Shown in pieces: positions 16,283-23,750 of a DNA stretch of 64,000 nt. Made by a program: the position numbers and the translations under genes. The number at the start of each line of letters is the position of its first letter. Within the stretch, counting starts at the first letter, position 1. Where the stretch lies: positions 186,001 to 250,000 of the forward strand of contig CAWGBJ010000008.1 of assembly GCA_963820795.1 (NCBI GenBank). The letters are read 5' to 3'. The DNA comes from Roseiarcus sp963820795 (GTDB lineage Bacteria; Pseudomonadota; Alphaproteobacteria; Rhizobiales; Beijerinckiaceae). The notes beneath the pieces are model-generated. The model saw nothing but the letters and a program-made list of their open reading frames with translations, searched no databases and was not told where the DNA came from.

Positions 16283-16569
16283 ACCAGGGCGGCGATGTCG
16301 CGGCGGCCATCGAGGACATGCAGAATAAGCACGTCCTCGCCCTCGATGCGGTAAGGATGACGTAGGTGTCTGCCGGGAAGCCTCGCAGGCCTGGGCGCAA
16401 GTCGCTGCGCTCCCGGCCAATGCGCGGATGGGTGGCGAGCAGGTGAAAACGGCGGGTGATGGTATCCAGCACGCGGTCAGCGCGTTCGATGCTGCCGCTT
16501 CCCCTGGCGATGTCGAGCCAGATGTCGTCCAGCTCGGCGGAAGCCCTGCGGCGCCAGGCGATGCGCCAT
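16279..16569 (-). pseudogene. parE: RelE/ParE-type toxin, two frameshifts
   Basis: The frame starts at an ATG overlapping the antitoxin stop (TGATG, 16571-16567), as in normal ParDE pairs. Reading MAHRLAPQ, then shifting near 16540 (one extra G in a GGG run) gives ASAELDDIWLDIARGSGS and a typical ParE body with RFHLLATHPRIGRERSDLRPG and FPADTYVIL. A second shift near 16357 (one base missing) is needed to reach YRIEGEDVLILHVLDGRRDI and a TGA at 16279. With both shifts repaired the protein is of normal length (about 96 residues). As written, no functional toxin can be made. Either real decay or two indel errors; see the paa genes for a similar pattern. Confidence 0.72.
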
Positions 16570-16850
16570 CAGCGGCGCGCGGCGTTCTCCGCCTCCAGGC
16601 GGGCGCGGCCCCTGCGCTTCACGTCTTCGGCAAGCGCGCGCATGGTCTCGGCGGTGATGACAGTTCCTTCGCCTCGGGCAAGGGCAGCCTCGGCCTCATC
16701 GACGCGCGCCAGAATTTCGGCGCGGCGGCGCTCGCGTTCTTCCCACAGCGCCATCGCCTGCGTCGCGGCGTCCTCCGGGCGCGCAATCCGTCCGGCGTCG
16801 ATGGCCTGGCGGATAAAGGCTTCCTGGTCGGGAGTCGGGCGAATTTCCAT
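16569..16850 (-). CDS. parD: ParD-type antitoxin
   Basis: A 93-residue acidic-to-mixed protein beginning MEIRPTPDQEAFIRQAIDAGR, the usual opening of ParD/CC2985-type antidotes. The N-terminal ribbon-helix-helix region is followed by a long charged helix (ALWEERERRRAEILARVDEAEA) that would bind and neutralise the toxin. Its stop codon overlaps the toxin ATG. It remains intact while the toxin is broken, which is the expected order of loss, since losing the antitoxin first would be lethal. Confidence 0.8.
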   Translation of the reverse strand: MEIRPTPDQEAFIRQAIDAGRIARPEDAATQAMALWEERERRRAEILARVDEAEAALARGEGTVITAETMRALAEDVKRRGRARLEAENAARR

Positions 16851-17364
16851 TGGTGGAGCCTAGGAAAGCGTGATGCGCGATCAAGGGATTTGTAACGGCG
16901 AGGCAAAGAATTCCACCCCCTTGACCCGCCCCTACACATCTTTCAGCGATGGCGCCGGGCGCCTGACCGGCCCGGCCGCAGGGGCTTTTCGGCTTGGCGC
17001 GAGACTCTCTGCGCCACACGAAAAATTCCCTCCGCGGTCCCTGCTCGGGGCAAAAAGATTCGCCGCGTCTCCGCTTACCCGCTTAGCCGCTTAGGGAAAT
17101 TGCCGCCAAGGACCTGAAATCCAATGCCTTGTCGACAAGATTTTCCGCCGAAAGGCCGAGTTCGCTGCGAATACGCAGCGCGCAGGGAATTTTCTCCTTG
17201 CCCCGCCTCGAAAAGCCGCTCCCCCCGCGAGCTCGACCGACCCGGTCTCACCCGCCAGGTCTGGCGTCTCCCTTGCCGACTCGCGTGAATGCGGCAAGGT
17301 CCCGGGGCCGGCCTTCCCCTTGGTCCTTGCCAATGCGATAAGCGCGTGAAGGTCCGCCCCGCCC
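16851..17364. other. Non-coding stretch before mutL
   Basis: About 510 bases without a convincing gene on either strand. Short open frames here lack homology and ribosome-binding sites. A small run of three CCGCTTA units lies near 17073-17095. It must hold the promoters of the antitoxin gene and of mutL, but I could not identify them. Confidence 0.5.
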
Positions 17365-19182
17365 ATGCCGATTCGCCGCCTCGATCCGCTGCTCATCGAC
17401 CGCATCGCCGCGGGCGAGGTCATCGAGCGGCCGGCTGCGGCGGTCAAGGAACTCGTCGAGAACGCGCTCGACGCCGGCGCGACCCAGGTCGAGATCGCCA
17501 TCGAAGCGGGCGGCCGGCGCCTCATCCGGGTGACCGATGACGGCCGCGGCATGGACGAAGCCGACCTCGGCCTCTCGGTCGAGCGGCACGCGACCTCGAA
17601 ACTTGCCGATGGCGATCTTAACGCCATTCTGACCTTCGGATTTCGCGGAGAGGCGCTGCCATCGATCGCCTCGGTGTCGCGACTCGAAATCCGCACCCGG
17701 CCGCCGGGCGCGCCGCAGGGCTTGCGGCTCGTCGTCGAGGACGGCTTGAAGAGCCCGCTTCAGCCCTGCGGCCAGCCCCCGGGCACGCGGGTCGAAGCGC
17801 GCGACCTCTTCGCCGCCACGCCGGCCCGGCTCAAGTTCCTGAAATCCGACCGCAGCGAGGCCCAGGCCGTCGCCGACATCGTGCGGCGCCTGGGCCTGAG
17901 CCGCCCGGACGTCCGCTTCGCTTTCGCCACCGACATCGGCTCGGGCTTCGACTGGCCTGCCGCCGGCGTCGGCGAAGCGGGCCGGCGGGAGCGGATGAGG
18001 CAGGCGCTCGGCGAGGACTTCGCCGCAAATTCGCTGGCGCTCGCAGCGGCGCGGGAGGGCCTCAGCCTCTCCGGCCGGATCGGCTTGCCGACCTTCAGCC
18101 GGCCGAATGCGCTCATGCAATACCTCTTCGTCAACGGCCGGGCGGTGCGCGACCGGACGCTGTCGGGCGCGCTCCGCGCGGCTTACCTCGATTTTCTGCC
18201 GGCCGACCGCCACGCCGTCGCGGCGCTCTTCCTCGAGGCCGACCCTCAAAGCGTCGACGTCAACGTCCACCCGGCGAAAGCGGAGGTGCGCTTCCGCGAT
18301 CCGGGACTGGTGCGCGGGCTGATCGTCGGCGCGCTGAAGCAGCGCCTCGCCGAAGCCTTGCACCGCGCCGCCGCCACCGGGGGGACGGCGACCATCGTCG
18401 CGCTGCGCCCGCCCGCTCCCTTCCGCTCAGCCGCCCCGGTCGGCGGCTGGGACTGGCGCGCCTCGCCGGCCGCCCCGGACCTCGCCGCAAGCCCTGCAAC
18501 AAGCCTCGCCCGAGGCTTCGCCGAGCCGGCCCAGGCGCGCTTCGCCGCCTTCGCCCCCGCCGTGCCGGCGCCCGCCGCCGACCCCGCCGGGCCCGACCTT
18601 ACGGCGCCGCTCGGGGCGGCGCGGGCGCAGCTGCACGGCAATTATATCATCGCTCAGACGACGGACGGCATCGTCATCGTCGACCAGCATGCGGCGCACG
18701 AGCGGATCGTCTACGAGCAGCTGAAGCGCGAGCGCGACGGCCGGGGCGTCGAGCGGCAGGCGCTGCTCGTGCCGCTCGTCGTCGATCTCGACCCGGACAC
18801 GGCCGCGCTGATCGAGGCGCATGGCGGCGAGCTCGCCGCGCTCGGCCTCGTCGTCGAAGGCTTCGGCCCCGGCGCGGTCCTCGTCCGCGAGGCGCCGGCG
18901 GCGATCGCCCACGGCGATCTCGCCGGCCTCGTCCGCGATCTCGCCGCCGATCTCGCGGCCGACGACGGGGCGCTGAGCCTCGAGCGCCGGCTCGATCGCT
19001 GGCTGGGGACGTTCGCTTGCCGCCATTCGGTCCGCTCCGGCCGGGCGCTTAAGGCCGAGGAGATGAACGCACTCCTGCGCGCCATGGAGGCGACGCCCGG
19101 GTCCGGCCAGTGCAACCACGGCCGCCCGACCTACGTCGAGCTCAAGCTCGCCGACATCGAACGGCTGTTTGGAAGACGGTAG
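17365..19182 (+). CDS. mutL: DNA mismatch repair protein MutL
   Basis: Links MutS recognition of mismatches to strand incision. The N-terminal GHKL ATPase is complete: ERPAAAVKELVENALDAGA (residues 21-39), DDGRGM (58-63), RHATSK (74-79) and GFRGEAL (92-98). A proline/alanine-rich linker covers about residues 340-415. The C-terminal domain has the endonuclease motif DQHAAHERIVYE, plus ACRHS and CNHGRPT near the end, so this MutL should nick DNA itself, as expected for organisms without MutH. Length 605 residues is normal. It starts about 515 bases after the antitoxin gene and is followed closely by a small exported protein. Confidence 0.97.
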   Translation: MPIRRLDPLLIDRIAAGEVIERPAAAVKELVENALDAGATQVEIAIEAGGRRLIRVTDDGRGMDEADLGLSVERHATSKLADGDLNAILTFGFRGEALPSIASVSRLEIRTRPPGAPQGLRLVVEDGLKSPLQPCGQPPGTRVEARDLFAATPARLKFLKSDRSEAQAVADIVRRLGLSRPDVRFAFATDIGSGFDWPAAGVGEAGRRERMRQALGEDFAANSLALAAAREGLSLSGRIGLPTFSRPNALMQYLFVNGRAVRDRTLSGALRAAYLDFLPADRHAVAALFLEADPQSVDVNVHPAKAEVRFRDPGLVRGLIVGALKQRLAEALHRAAATGGTATIVALRPPAPFRSAAPVGGWDWRASPAAPDLAASPATSLARGFAEPAQARFAAFAPAVPAPAADPAGPDLTAPLGAARAQLHGNYIIAQTTDGIVIVDQHAAHERIVYEQLKRERDGRGVERQALLVPLVVDLDPDTAALIEAHGGELAALGLVVEGFGPGAVLVREAPAAIAHGDLAGLVRDLAADLAADDGALSLERRLDRWLGTFACRHSVRSGRALKAEEMNALLRAMEATPGSGQCNHGRPTYVELKLADIERLFGRR

Positions 19183-19189
19183 GCAAGAC

Positions 19190-19498
19190 TTGAGACGCTT
19201 CCCGAGCTTTATCGCACTCGCGGCGTTTTTCGCCCTCGCCGGGCAAGCCGACGCCCAGCCCGTCGCGCCGGTGAAAAAAGCCCTGCCCGAGAATGCGAGA
19301 TTCTGCCCGTCCTGGGCAGAGGCGCACGAGCGCACCCTGGCGAGCCTCAACAACGGCCGCCCGCCCTATCCGGTGCGCTGGAAGGGCTGCCTTCAACTGA
19401 AGAAGGGCATGCAGGTCGACGTCGTCCACAGCGACGATGAAGGGACCGAGATCGTCTATCAGGGCAAGCACTGGTTCGCCGACGATCCGCTGTTTTGA
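19190..19498 (+). CDS. Small exported protein, unknown function
   Basis: A 102-residue protein with a clear signal peptide (RRFPSFIALAAFFALAGQADA) and an otherwise unassigned mature part containing two cysteines (FCPSW and KGCL) that could form a disulphide in the periplasm. The TTG at 19190 comes eight bases after the mutL stop and places the signal peptide at the very N-terminus; a TTG at 19169 inside mutL is also open. Probably co-transcribed with mutL, but no functional link is evident. Confidence 0.7.
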   Translation: MRRFPSFIALAAFFALAGQADAQPVAPVKKALPENARFCPSWAEAHERTLASLNNGRPPYPVRWKGCLQLKKGMQVDVVHSDDEGTEIVYQGKHWFADDPLF

Positions 19499-19510
19499 CC
19501 GGCGCGCCCT

Positions 19511-19532
19511 GGCGCCGTCGCGTCACGGCGCC
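19511..19532 (+). terminator. Hairpin after the mutL group
   Basis: GGCGCCGT and ACGGCGCC form a perfect 8-base stem with a six-base loop, 12 bases after the stop of the small exported protein. A T-run is missing, so it may only be a 3'-end stabilising structure or a weak terminator. Confidence 0.4.
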
Positions 19533-19649
19533 GCCTCCGGAGCCGGCGCTGGATCGTCGTCCAGCGGCTTCATCGTCTGGCAATGAGTCCGCGCCTGCGC
19601 ACCGGCTCGATCACCAGCCGATCGCCGTCAGGCGACCGGATCATACATA

Positions 19650-19661
19650 CAACATATGTTG
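19650..19661. repeat. 12-base palindrome in an AT-rich island
   Basis: CAACATATGTTG is a perfect palindrome within an AT-rich patch (about 19640-19720) that stands out from the GC-rich surroundings. It lies about 110 bases before the 6S RNA. It could be a regulator-binding site, but there is no direct evidence. Confidence 0.35.
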
Positions 19662-19770
19662 ATAACGGAATATTGTGGATAGTGACAGCTTTTTGGACCT
19701 AACATTCTGAAAAACCATGGTCGGCGCCAAGGCGCGCGGCGAGCCGCAGGGGCTCTAGCCATTCGCCCCG

Positions 19771-19940
19771 CGAGGCCCTACATTGCCTCCTTGCGGAGCT
19801 GGGTGGCGCGTTAGGACAACATTCCTCGGGGCCGTACGATCCCTATGGGAGCTGTCCCTGCCCTCGCCCGTGGGCTTTGGCACACGGCGCCCACCTACTC
19901 ACGTAGGCGCCCGGGATCACCGTCCGACGGCCGTCTCGGC
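19771..19940 (+). ncRNA. ssrS: 6S RNA
   Basis: Regulatory RNA that binds the housekeeping RNA polymerase holoenzyme. Two lines of evidence: position immediately upstream of the 5-formyltetrahydrofolate cyclo-ligase gene, the classical ssrS-ygfA arrangement, and a long imperfect rod fold. In the fold, GGCCGT near 19830 pairs with ACGGCC near 19930, GATCCC with GGGATC, and CCTAC-TCAC-GTAGG forms an inner hairpin; a CTCC-TTGC-GGAG hairpin lies on the 5' side. The blocks CATTCCTCGGGGCCGT and GGGATCACCGTCCGACGG look like alphaproteobacterial 6S sequences as I remember them. The ends are approximate. Confidence 0.7.
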
Positions 19941-19978
19941 TCCGCGCTCTGTTCGATCGACGAACCTCAAGTGACCCT

Positions 19979-20566
19979 TTGAGCTCGACCGGCGCTGAAG
20001 CGAAGGCGATCCTCCGTCGCGAGGCGCTGGCGCGGCGGAAGACGCTTGCGCCCGGGACGCGCGCCGCCTTCACCGACCGGCTGGTCGCGGAGGGCCTGCG
20101 CCTGGCGCGGCTCTGGAGCCCGGCCGTCATCTCCGCCTTCCACCCGATCCGCGACGAGCCGGACGCCCTTGCCCTTCTCCAGGCGCTGAGCCAGGCCGGA
20201 TACGCGACCGCGCTTCCGGTCGTCGCCGGCCGCGGAAACCGTCTTCTATTCCGTCTTTGGCGGCCGGGCGAGCCGACCGTGCTGGGCGCCATGGCCATCC
20301 CCGAACCGATCGAGGTTGCGCCGACCGCCGAGCCCGAGTTGCTGTTCGTGCCGCTCGCCTGCTTCGACCGGCGCGGCCATCGCATCGGCTACGGCGCCGG
20401 CTATTACGATCGCACGCTGGAGAGATTGCGGGCGACGAAGGCAATTCACGCCGTCGGGGTCGCGCATGGGGTTTGCGAAGTCGCCGCGGTGCCGTATGAG
20501 GCGCACGATCAGACCCTGGACGCGATCGTGACCGAACAGGAAACCATTTTCTTCAGAGGCCGCTGA
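19979..20566 (+). CDS. fthC: 5-formyltetrahydrofolate cyclo-ligase
   Basis: Converts 5-formyl-THF to 5,10-methenyl-THF with ATP, keeping the one-carbon pool active. The 195-residue protein shows the N-terminal KAILRREALARRK segment, VISAFHPIRDEPD and the C-terminal signature VPLACFDRRGHRIGYGAGYYDR, which binds ATP and the folate. The start is a TTG at 19979; no ATG gives a better fit. It lies 40 bases after the 6S RNA, as in many proteobacteria, where the two are processed from one transcript. The YmdB-type gene begins directly after its stop codon. Confidence 0.94.
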   Translation: MSSTGAEAKAILRREALARRKTLAPGTRAAFTDRLVAEGLRLARLWSPAVISAFHPIRDEPDALALLQALSQAGYATALPVVAGRGNRLLFRLWRPGEPTVLGAMAIPEPIEVAPTAEPELLFVPLACFDRRGHRIGYGAGYYDRTLERLRATKAIHAVGVAHGVCEVAAVPYEAHDQTLDAIVTEQETIFFRGR

Positions 20567-21385
20567 ATGCGGCTTCTGTTCGTTGGCGACGTGGTGGGTC
20601 GATCGGGGCGCGCCGCAGTCTTGCAGCAGGTTCCGCTGCTCCGCGCCCGCTGGCGGCTCGATTTCGTCATCGTCAACGGCGAGAACGCCGCCGGCGGCTT
20701 CGGCCTCACCGAATCGATCTTCGAGGAGTTCCTGGCGGCCGGGGTCGATGCGGTGACGCTCGGCAACCACGCCTTCGATCAGAAGGAGGCGCTCGTCTTC
20801 ATCGAGCGCCAGCCGCGGCTCATCCGGCCCGCCAATTATCCGCCCGGCACGCCCGGACGCGGCGCGGCGATCGTCGAGAACGCCAAGGGCGCGCGGCTCC
20901 TCATCGTCAACGTGCTCGGCCGCATCTTCATGGAGGCGCTCGACGATCCGTTCGCCGCGCTCGACCGGGAACTCACAGCCGCCCCCTTGGGCGAAGCCTG
21001 CGACGCCGTCGTCGTCGACGTGCATGCCGAGGCGACGAGCGAGAAGGGGGCGCTCGCCCATTACATCGACGGCCGGGCGAGCCTCATCGTCGGCACCCAT
21101 ACGCATGTGCCGAGCGCCGACCATCGGATCCTCGCCGGCGGCGCGGCCTTCCTGACCGATGTCGGCATGACCGGCGACTATGATTCGGTGATCGGCATGG
21201 AGAAGGACGAGCCGCTCAGGCGGTTCACCCGGCGTATTTCCTCCGGCCGCTTCGAGCCGGCGCTCGGCCCCGCCACCCTCTGCGCCGTCGCGGTCGAGAT
21301 CGGCCCCAAGGGGCTCGCCAAGGCCATCGCCCCGGTCCGCATCGGCGGTCTGCTCAACGCCGCCCAGCCGGAATTCTGGAATTGA
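20567..21385 (+). CDS. YmdB-family metallophosphoesterase
   Basis: A 272-residue calcineurin-like phosphoesterase of the TIGR00282/YmdB group; a Bacillus member hydrolyses 2',3'-cyclic AMP. Metal ligands are visible in FVGDVVGRSGR (residues 5-15), VNGENAAGGFG, TLGNHAFD, DVHAEATSEK and GTHTHVPSAD. The ATG follows the fthC stop without a gap (TGAATG), so translation is coupled. The coupling to a folate gene is common in alphaproteobacteria but unexplained. The substrate in this organism is not known. Confidence 0.92.
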   Translation: MRLLFVGDVVGRSGRAAVLQQVPLLRARWRLDFVIVNGENAAGGFGLTESIFEEFLAAGVDAVTLGNHAFDQKEALVFIERQPRLIRPANYPPGTPGRGAAIVENAKGARLLIVNVLGRIFMEALDDPFAALDRELTAAPLGEACDAVVVDVHAEATSEKGALAHYIDGRASLIVGTHTHVPSADHRILAGGAAFLTDVGMTGDYDSVIGMEKDEPLRRFTRRISSGRFEPALGPATLCAVAVEIGPKGLAKAIAPVRIGGLLNAAQPEFWN

Positions 21386-21390
21386 CGGGG

Positions 21391-22086
21391 ATGACCGCCC
21401 CGACCGTCGTCTACGATCTCGACGGCACGCTCGCCGACACCGCGGCCGACCTGATGGGGGCCTTGAACGCGGTTCTGGTCCGTGAGGGCCTCGATCCCCT
21501 GCCGGTCGCCAACGCCAAGACCCTGCTGGGCGCCGGCGGACGCGCCCTCATCGAGCGCGGCTTCGCCGCCGCCGGCCGGAAACTCACGCCGATGACGCTC
21601 GAGGCGCTGTTCGGCGACTTCCTCGCCCATTACAACGCCCATATCGCCGAGCATACGCGGCTCTATCCCGGCGTCGCGGCGGCGCTCGCGGCGATCGAGC
21701 GCGCCGGCTGGCGCCAGGCGATCTGCACCAACAAGATCGAGGCGTCGGCCCGGCTCTTGATGGCGAAGCTCGGCGTCGCCGACCGCTTCGCCTTCATCTG
21801 CGGCCAGGACACGTTCGGGGTCGGCAAGCCCGATCCGAAGCCGCTCGTCGCGACGATCGCCGCGGCGGGCGGCGTCAGCGCCAGCGCCGTCATGGTCGGG
21901 GATTCGGCGACCGACATCAGGACCGCCCGCGCCGCCGGCCTGCCGGTGATTGCAGTCGACTTCGGCTATACCGACGTGCCGGTCGTCGAGCTCGGCCCGG
22001 ACCGGGTGATCTCGCATTTCGACGGCCTGATCGCCGCCGCGACGGCGCTGCTCGGCCTCGAGGTTCAACCGGCGGAAGACGCCTGA
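21391..22086 (+). CDS. gph: Phosphoglycolate phosphatase-like HAD hydrolase
   Basis: HAD subfamily IA phosphatase, 231 residues from the ATG at 21391; a TTG four residues earlier overlaps the previous stop. Motif I VYDLDGTLADTAAD, motif II CTNK, the motif III lysine in GKPDPKP and motif IV MVGDSATDIRTARAAG are all present, with a helical cap after motif I. This is the arrangement of Gph, which removes 2-phosphoglycolate arising from DNA repair or Rubisco oxygenation. Other small phosphate substrates are possible. It closes the fthC-ymdB-gph group and is convergent with purH. Confidence 0.85.
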   Translation: MTAPTVVYDLDGTLADTAADLMGALNAVLVREGLDPLPVANAKTLLGAGGRALIERGFAAAGRKLTPMTLEALFGDFLAHYNAHIAEHTRLYPGVAAALAAIERAGWRQAICTNKIEASARLLMAKLGVADRFAFICGQDTFGVGKPDPKPLVATIAAAGGVSASAVMVGDSATDIRTARAAGLPVIAVDFGYTDVPVVELGPDRVISHFDGLIAAATALLGLEVQPAEDA

Positions 22087-22099
22087 AGAGCGCGCCGGC

Positions 22100-23701
22100 T
22101 CAATGGCGGAAGTGGCGCATGCCGGTGAACGCCATGGCGATCCCGGCCGAATCCGCCGCGCCGATCACCTCGCTGTCGCGCATCGACCCGCCCGGCTGGA
22201 TGACGGCGGTGGCGCCGGCTTCGACCGCCGCGAGGAGGCCATCGGCGAAAGGGAAGAAGGCGTCCGAGGCGACGGCCGAGCCTTTGGTGCGCGGCTCTTT
22301 CCACCCGGCGGCGGCGGCCGCGTCCAGCGCCTTTTGCGCCGCCATCCGCGCCGCATCGACGCGCGACATCTGCCCGGCCCCGATTCCCGCCGTCGCCCCG
22401 TCCTTGACGTAGACGATGGCGTTCGACTTGACGTGCTTGGCGACCCGCCAGGCGATGCTGAGATCCGCCATCTCGCGCGCCGTCGGCGCGCGCCTCGTCA
22501 CTACTTTAAGCGCCGCTTCGTCGAGGACGCCGCTGTCGCGGTCCTGCACCAGAAGGCCGCCGGCGACGGAACGGACGGTCAGCGTCTTCGCTCGGGGATC
22601 GGGCAAGGCGCCGGCGAGGAGCAGGCGCAGGTTCTTCTTCGCCGCGACGATCGCCAGCGCCTCGTCGTCCGCCTCCGGCGCGATGATGACCTCGGTGAAG
22701 ATGTCGACGATCTTGCGCGCTGCCGCGGCGTCGAGCCTGCGGTTCATGGCGACGATGCCGCCGAAGGCGGAAACCGGGTCGCAGGCGAGCGCCTTCTCGT
22801 AGGCCTCGAGCAGCGTCGCGGCGACCGCGACGCCGCAAGGGTTGGCGTGCTTGACGATCGCCACCGCGGCGCTCTCTCCCGGGTCGAATTCGGCGATGAG
22901 TTCGTAGGCCGCGTCGGTGTCGTTGACGTTGTTGTAGGAAAGCTCTTTGCCCTGGACCTGGCGGGCGGTGGCGACGCCGGCGCGCGGCTCGGGGGTCAGA
23001 TAGAGCGCGCCGCGCTGGTGCGGGTTTTCGCCGTAGCGCAGCGAACCGAACCCGTCGTGCAGGACGCCGCCGAAGGACCGCCATTTCGGCGCGGTCTCCT
23101 GCGTTTCCTCTGCCAGCCAGTTCGAGATCGCCGCGTCATAGGCAGCCGTGCGGGCGAAGGCCTTCTGCGCCATGCGGCGGCGGAAGGCCAGGCTCGTCGA
23201 CCCGTCGTTCTCCTGAAGCTCCTCGATCAGCGCCGGGTAATCCGCGACGTCGACGATGACGGCGACGTCATCGTGGTTCTTGGCCGCGCCGCGGATCATC
23301 GCCGGACCGCCGATGTCGATCATCTCGACCCGCTCCTCGAAGGAGGATCGGCGCCTGAGCGTCGCTTCGAACGGATAGAGGTTGACGACCAGGAGGTCGA
23401 TCGGGGCGATGTCGTTGGCGATCATCGCCGCCTGATGCGCCGGCTCCGAACGGATCGCCATGAGCCCGCCGTGCACCCGCGGGTGCAGCGTCTTGACCCG
23501 ACCGTCCATCATCTCGGGAAAGCCGGTGATCTGGGCGATGTCGACGACCGCGAGCCCCGCGGCGCCGAGCGCGGCCGCCGTGCCGCCGGTCGACATGAGT
23601 TCGACGCCGAGCCCGGCCAGCGCCCGGGCGAGCTCGACGAGACCCGTCTTGTCGGAGACCGAGACGAGCGCGCGCCCAACCTTGACGATATCTGTGGCCA
23701 T
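22100..23701 (-). CDS. purH: Bifunctional AICAR transformylase / IMP cyclohydrolase
   Basis: Catalyses the last two steps of purine synthesis: formylation of AICAR with 10-formyl-THF and ring closure to IMP. The 533-residue length is normal. The N-terminal cyclohydrolase (about 1-200) opens with ALVSVSDKTGLVELAR and contains STGGTAAALGAAGL and the KTLHPRVHGG segment. The transformylase part shows RYGENPHQRGALY, the KHANPCGVAV catalytic Lys-His stretch, SNAIVYVKDG and HPGGSMRD-like QPGGSMRDSEVI. ATG at 23701. It is convergent with the gph gene with a gap of only 13 bases. Confidence 0.97.
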   Translation of the reverse strand: MATDIVKVGRALVSVSDKTGLVELARALAGLGVELMSTGGTAAALGAAGLAVVDIAQITGFPEMMDGRVKTLHPRVHGGLMAIRSEPAHQAAMIANDIAPIDLLVVNLYPFEATLRRRSSFEERVEMIDIGGPAMIRGAAKNHDDVAVIVDVADYPALIEELQENDGSTSLAFRRRMAQKAFARTAAYDAAISNWLAEETQETAPKWRSFGGVLHDGFGSLRYGENPHQRGALYLTPEPRAGVATARQVQGKELSYNNVNDTDAAYELIAEFDPGESAAVAIVKHANPCGVAVAATLLEAYEKALACDPVSAFGGIVAMNRRLDAAAARKIVDIFTEVIIAPEADDEALAIVAAKKNLRLLLAGALPDPRAKTLTVRSVAGGLLVQDRDSGVLDEAALKVVTRRAPTAREMADLSIAWRVAKHVKSNAIVYVKDGATAGIGAGQMSRVDAARMAAQKALDAAAAAGWKEPRTKGSAVASDAFFPFADGLLAAVEAGATAVIQPGGSMRDSEVIGAADSAGIAMAFTGMRHFRH

Positions 23702-23750
23702 CCGCGCTCCTTGCCGCCGCCAGATTGTCGCCGCGCAATAGCACGGTTCG

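Noticed and set aside
16870..17094. Small plus-strand gene between the antitoxin and mutL
   Set aside because: No start signal or family match; low-complexity composition.
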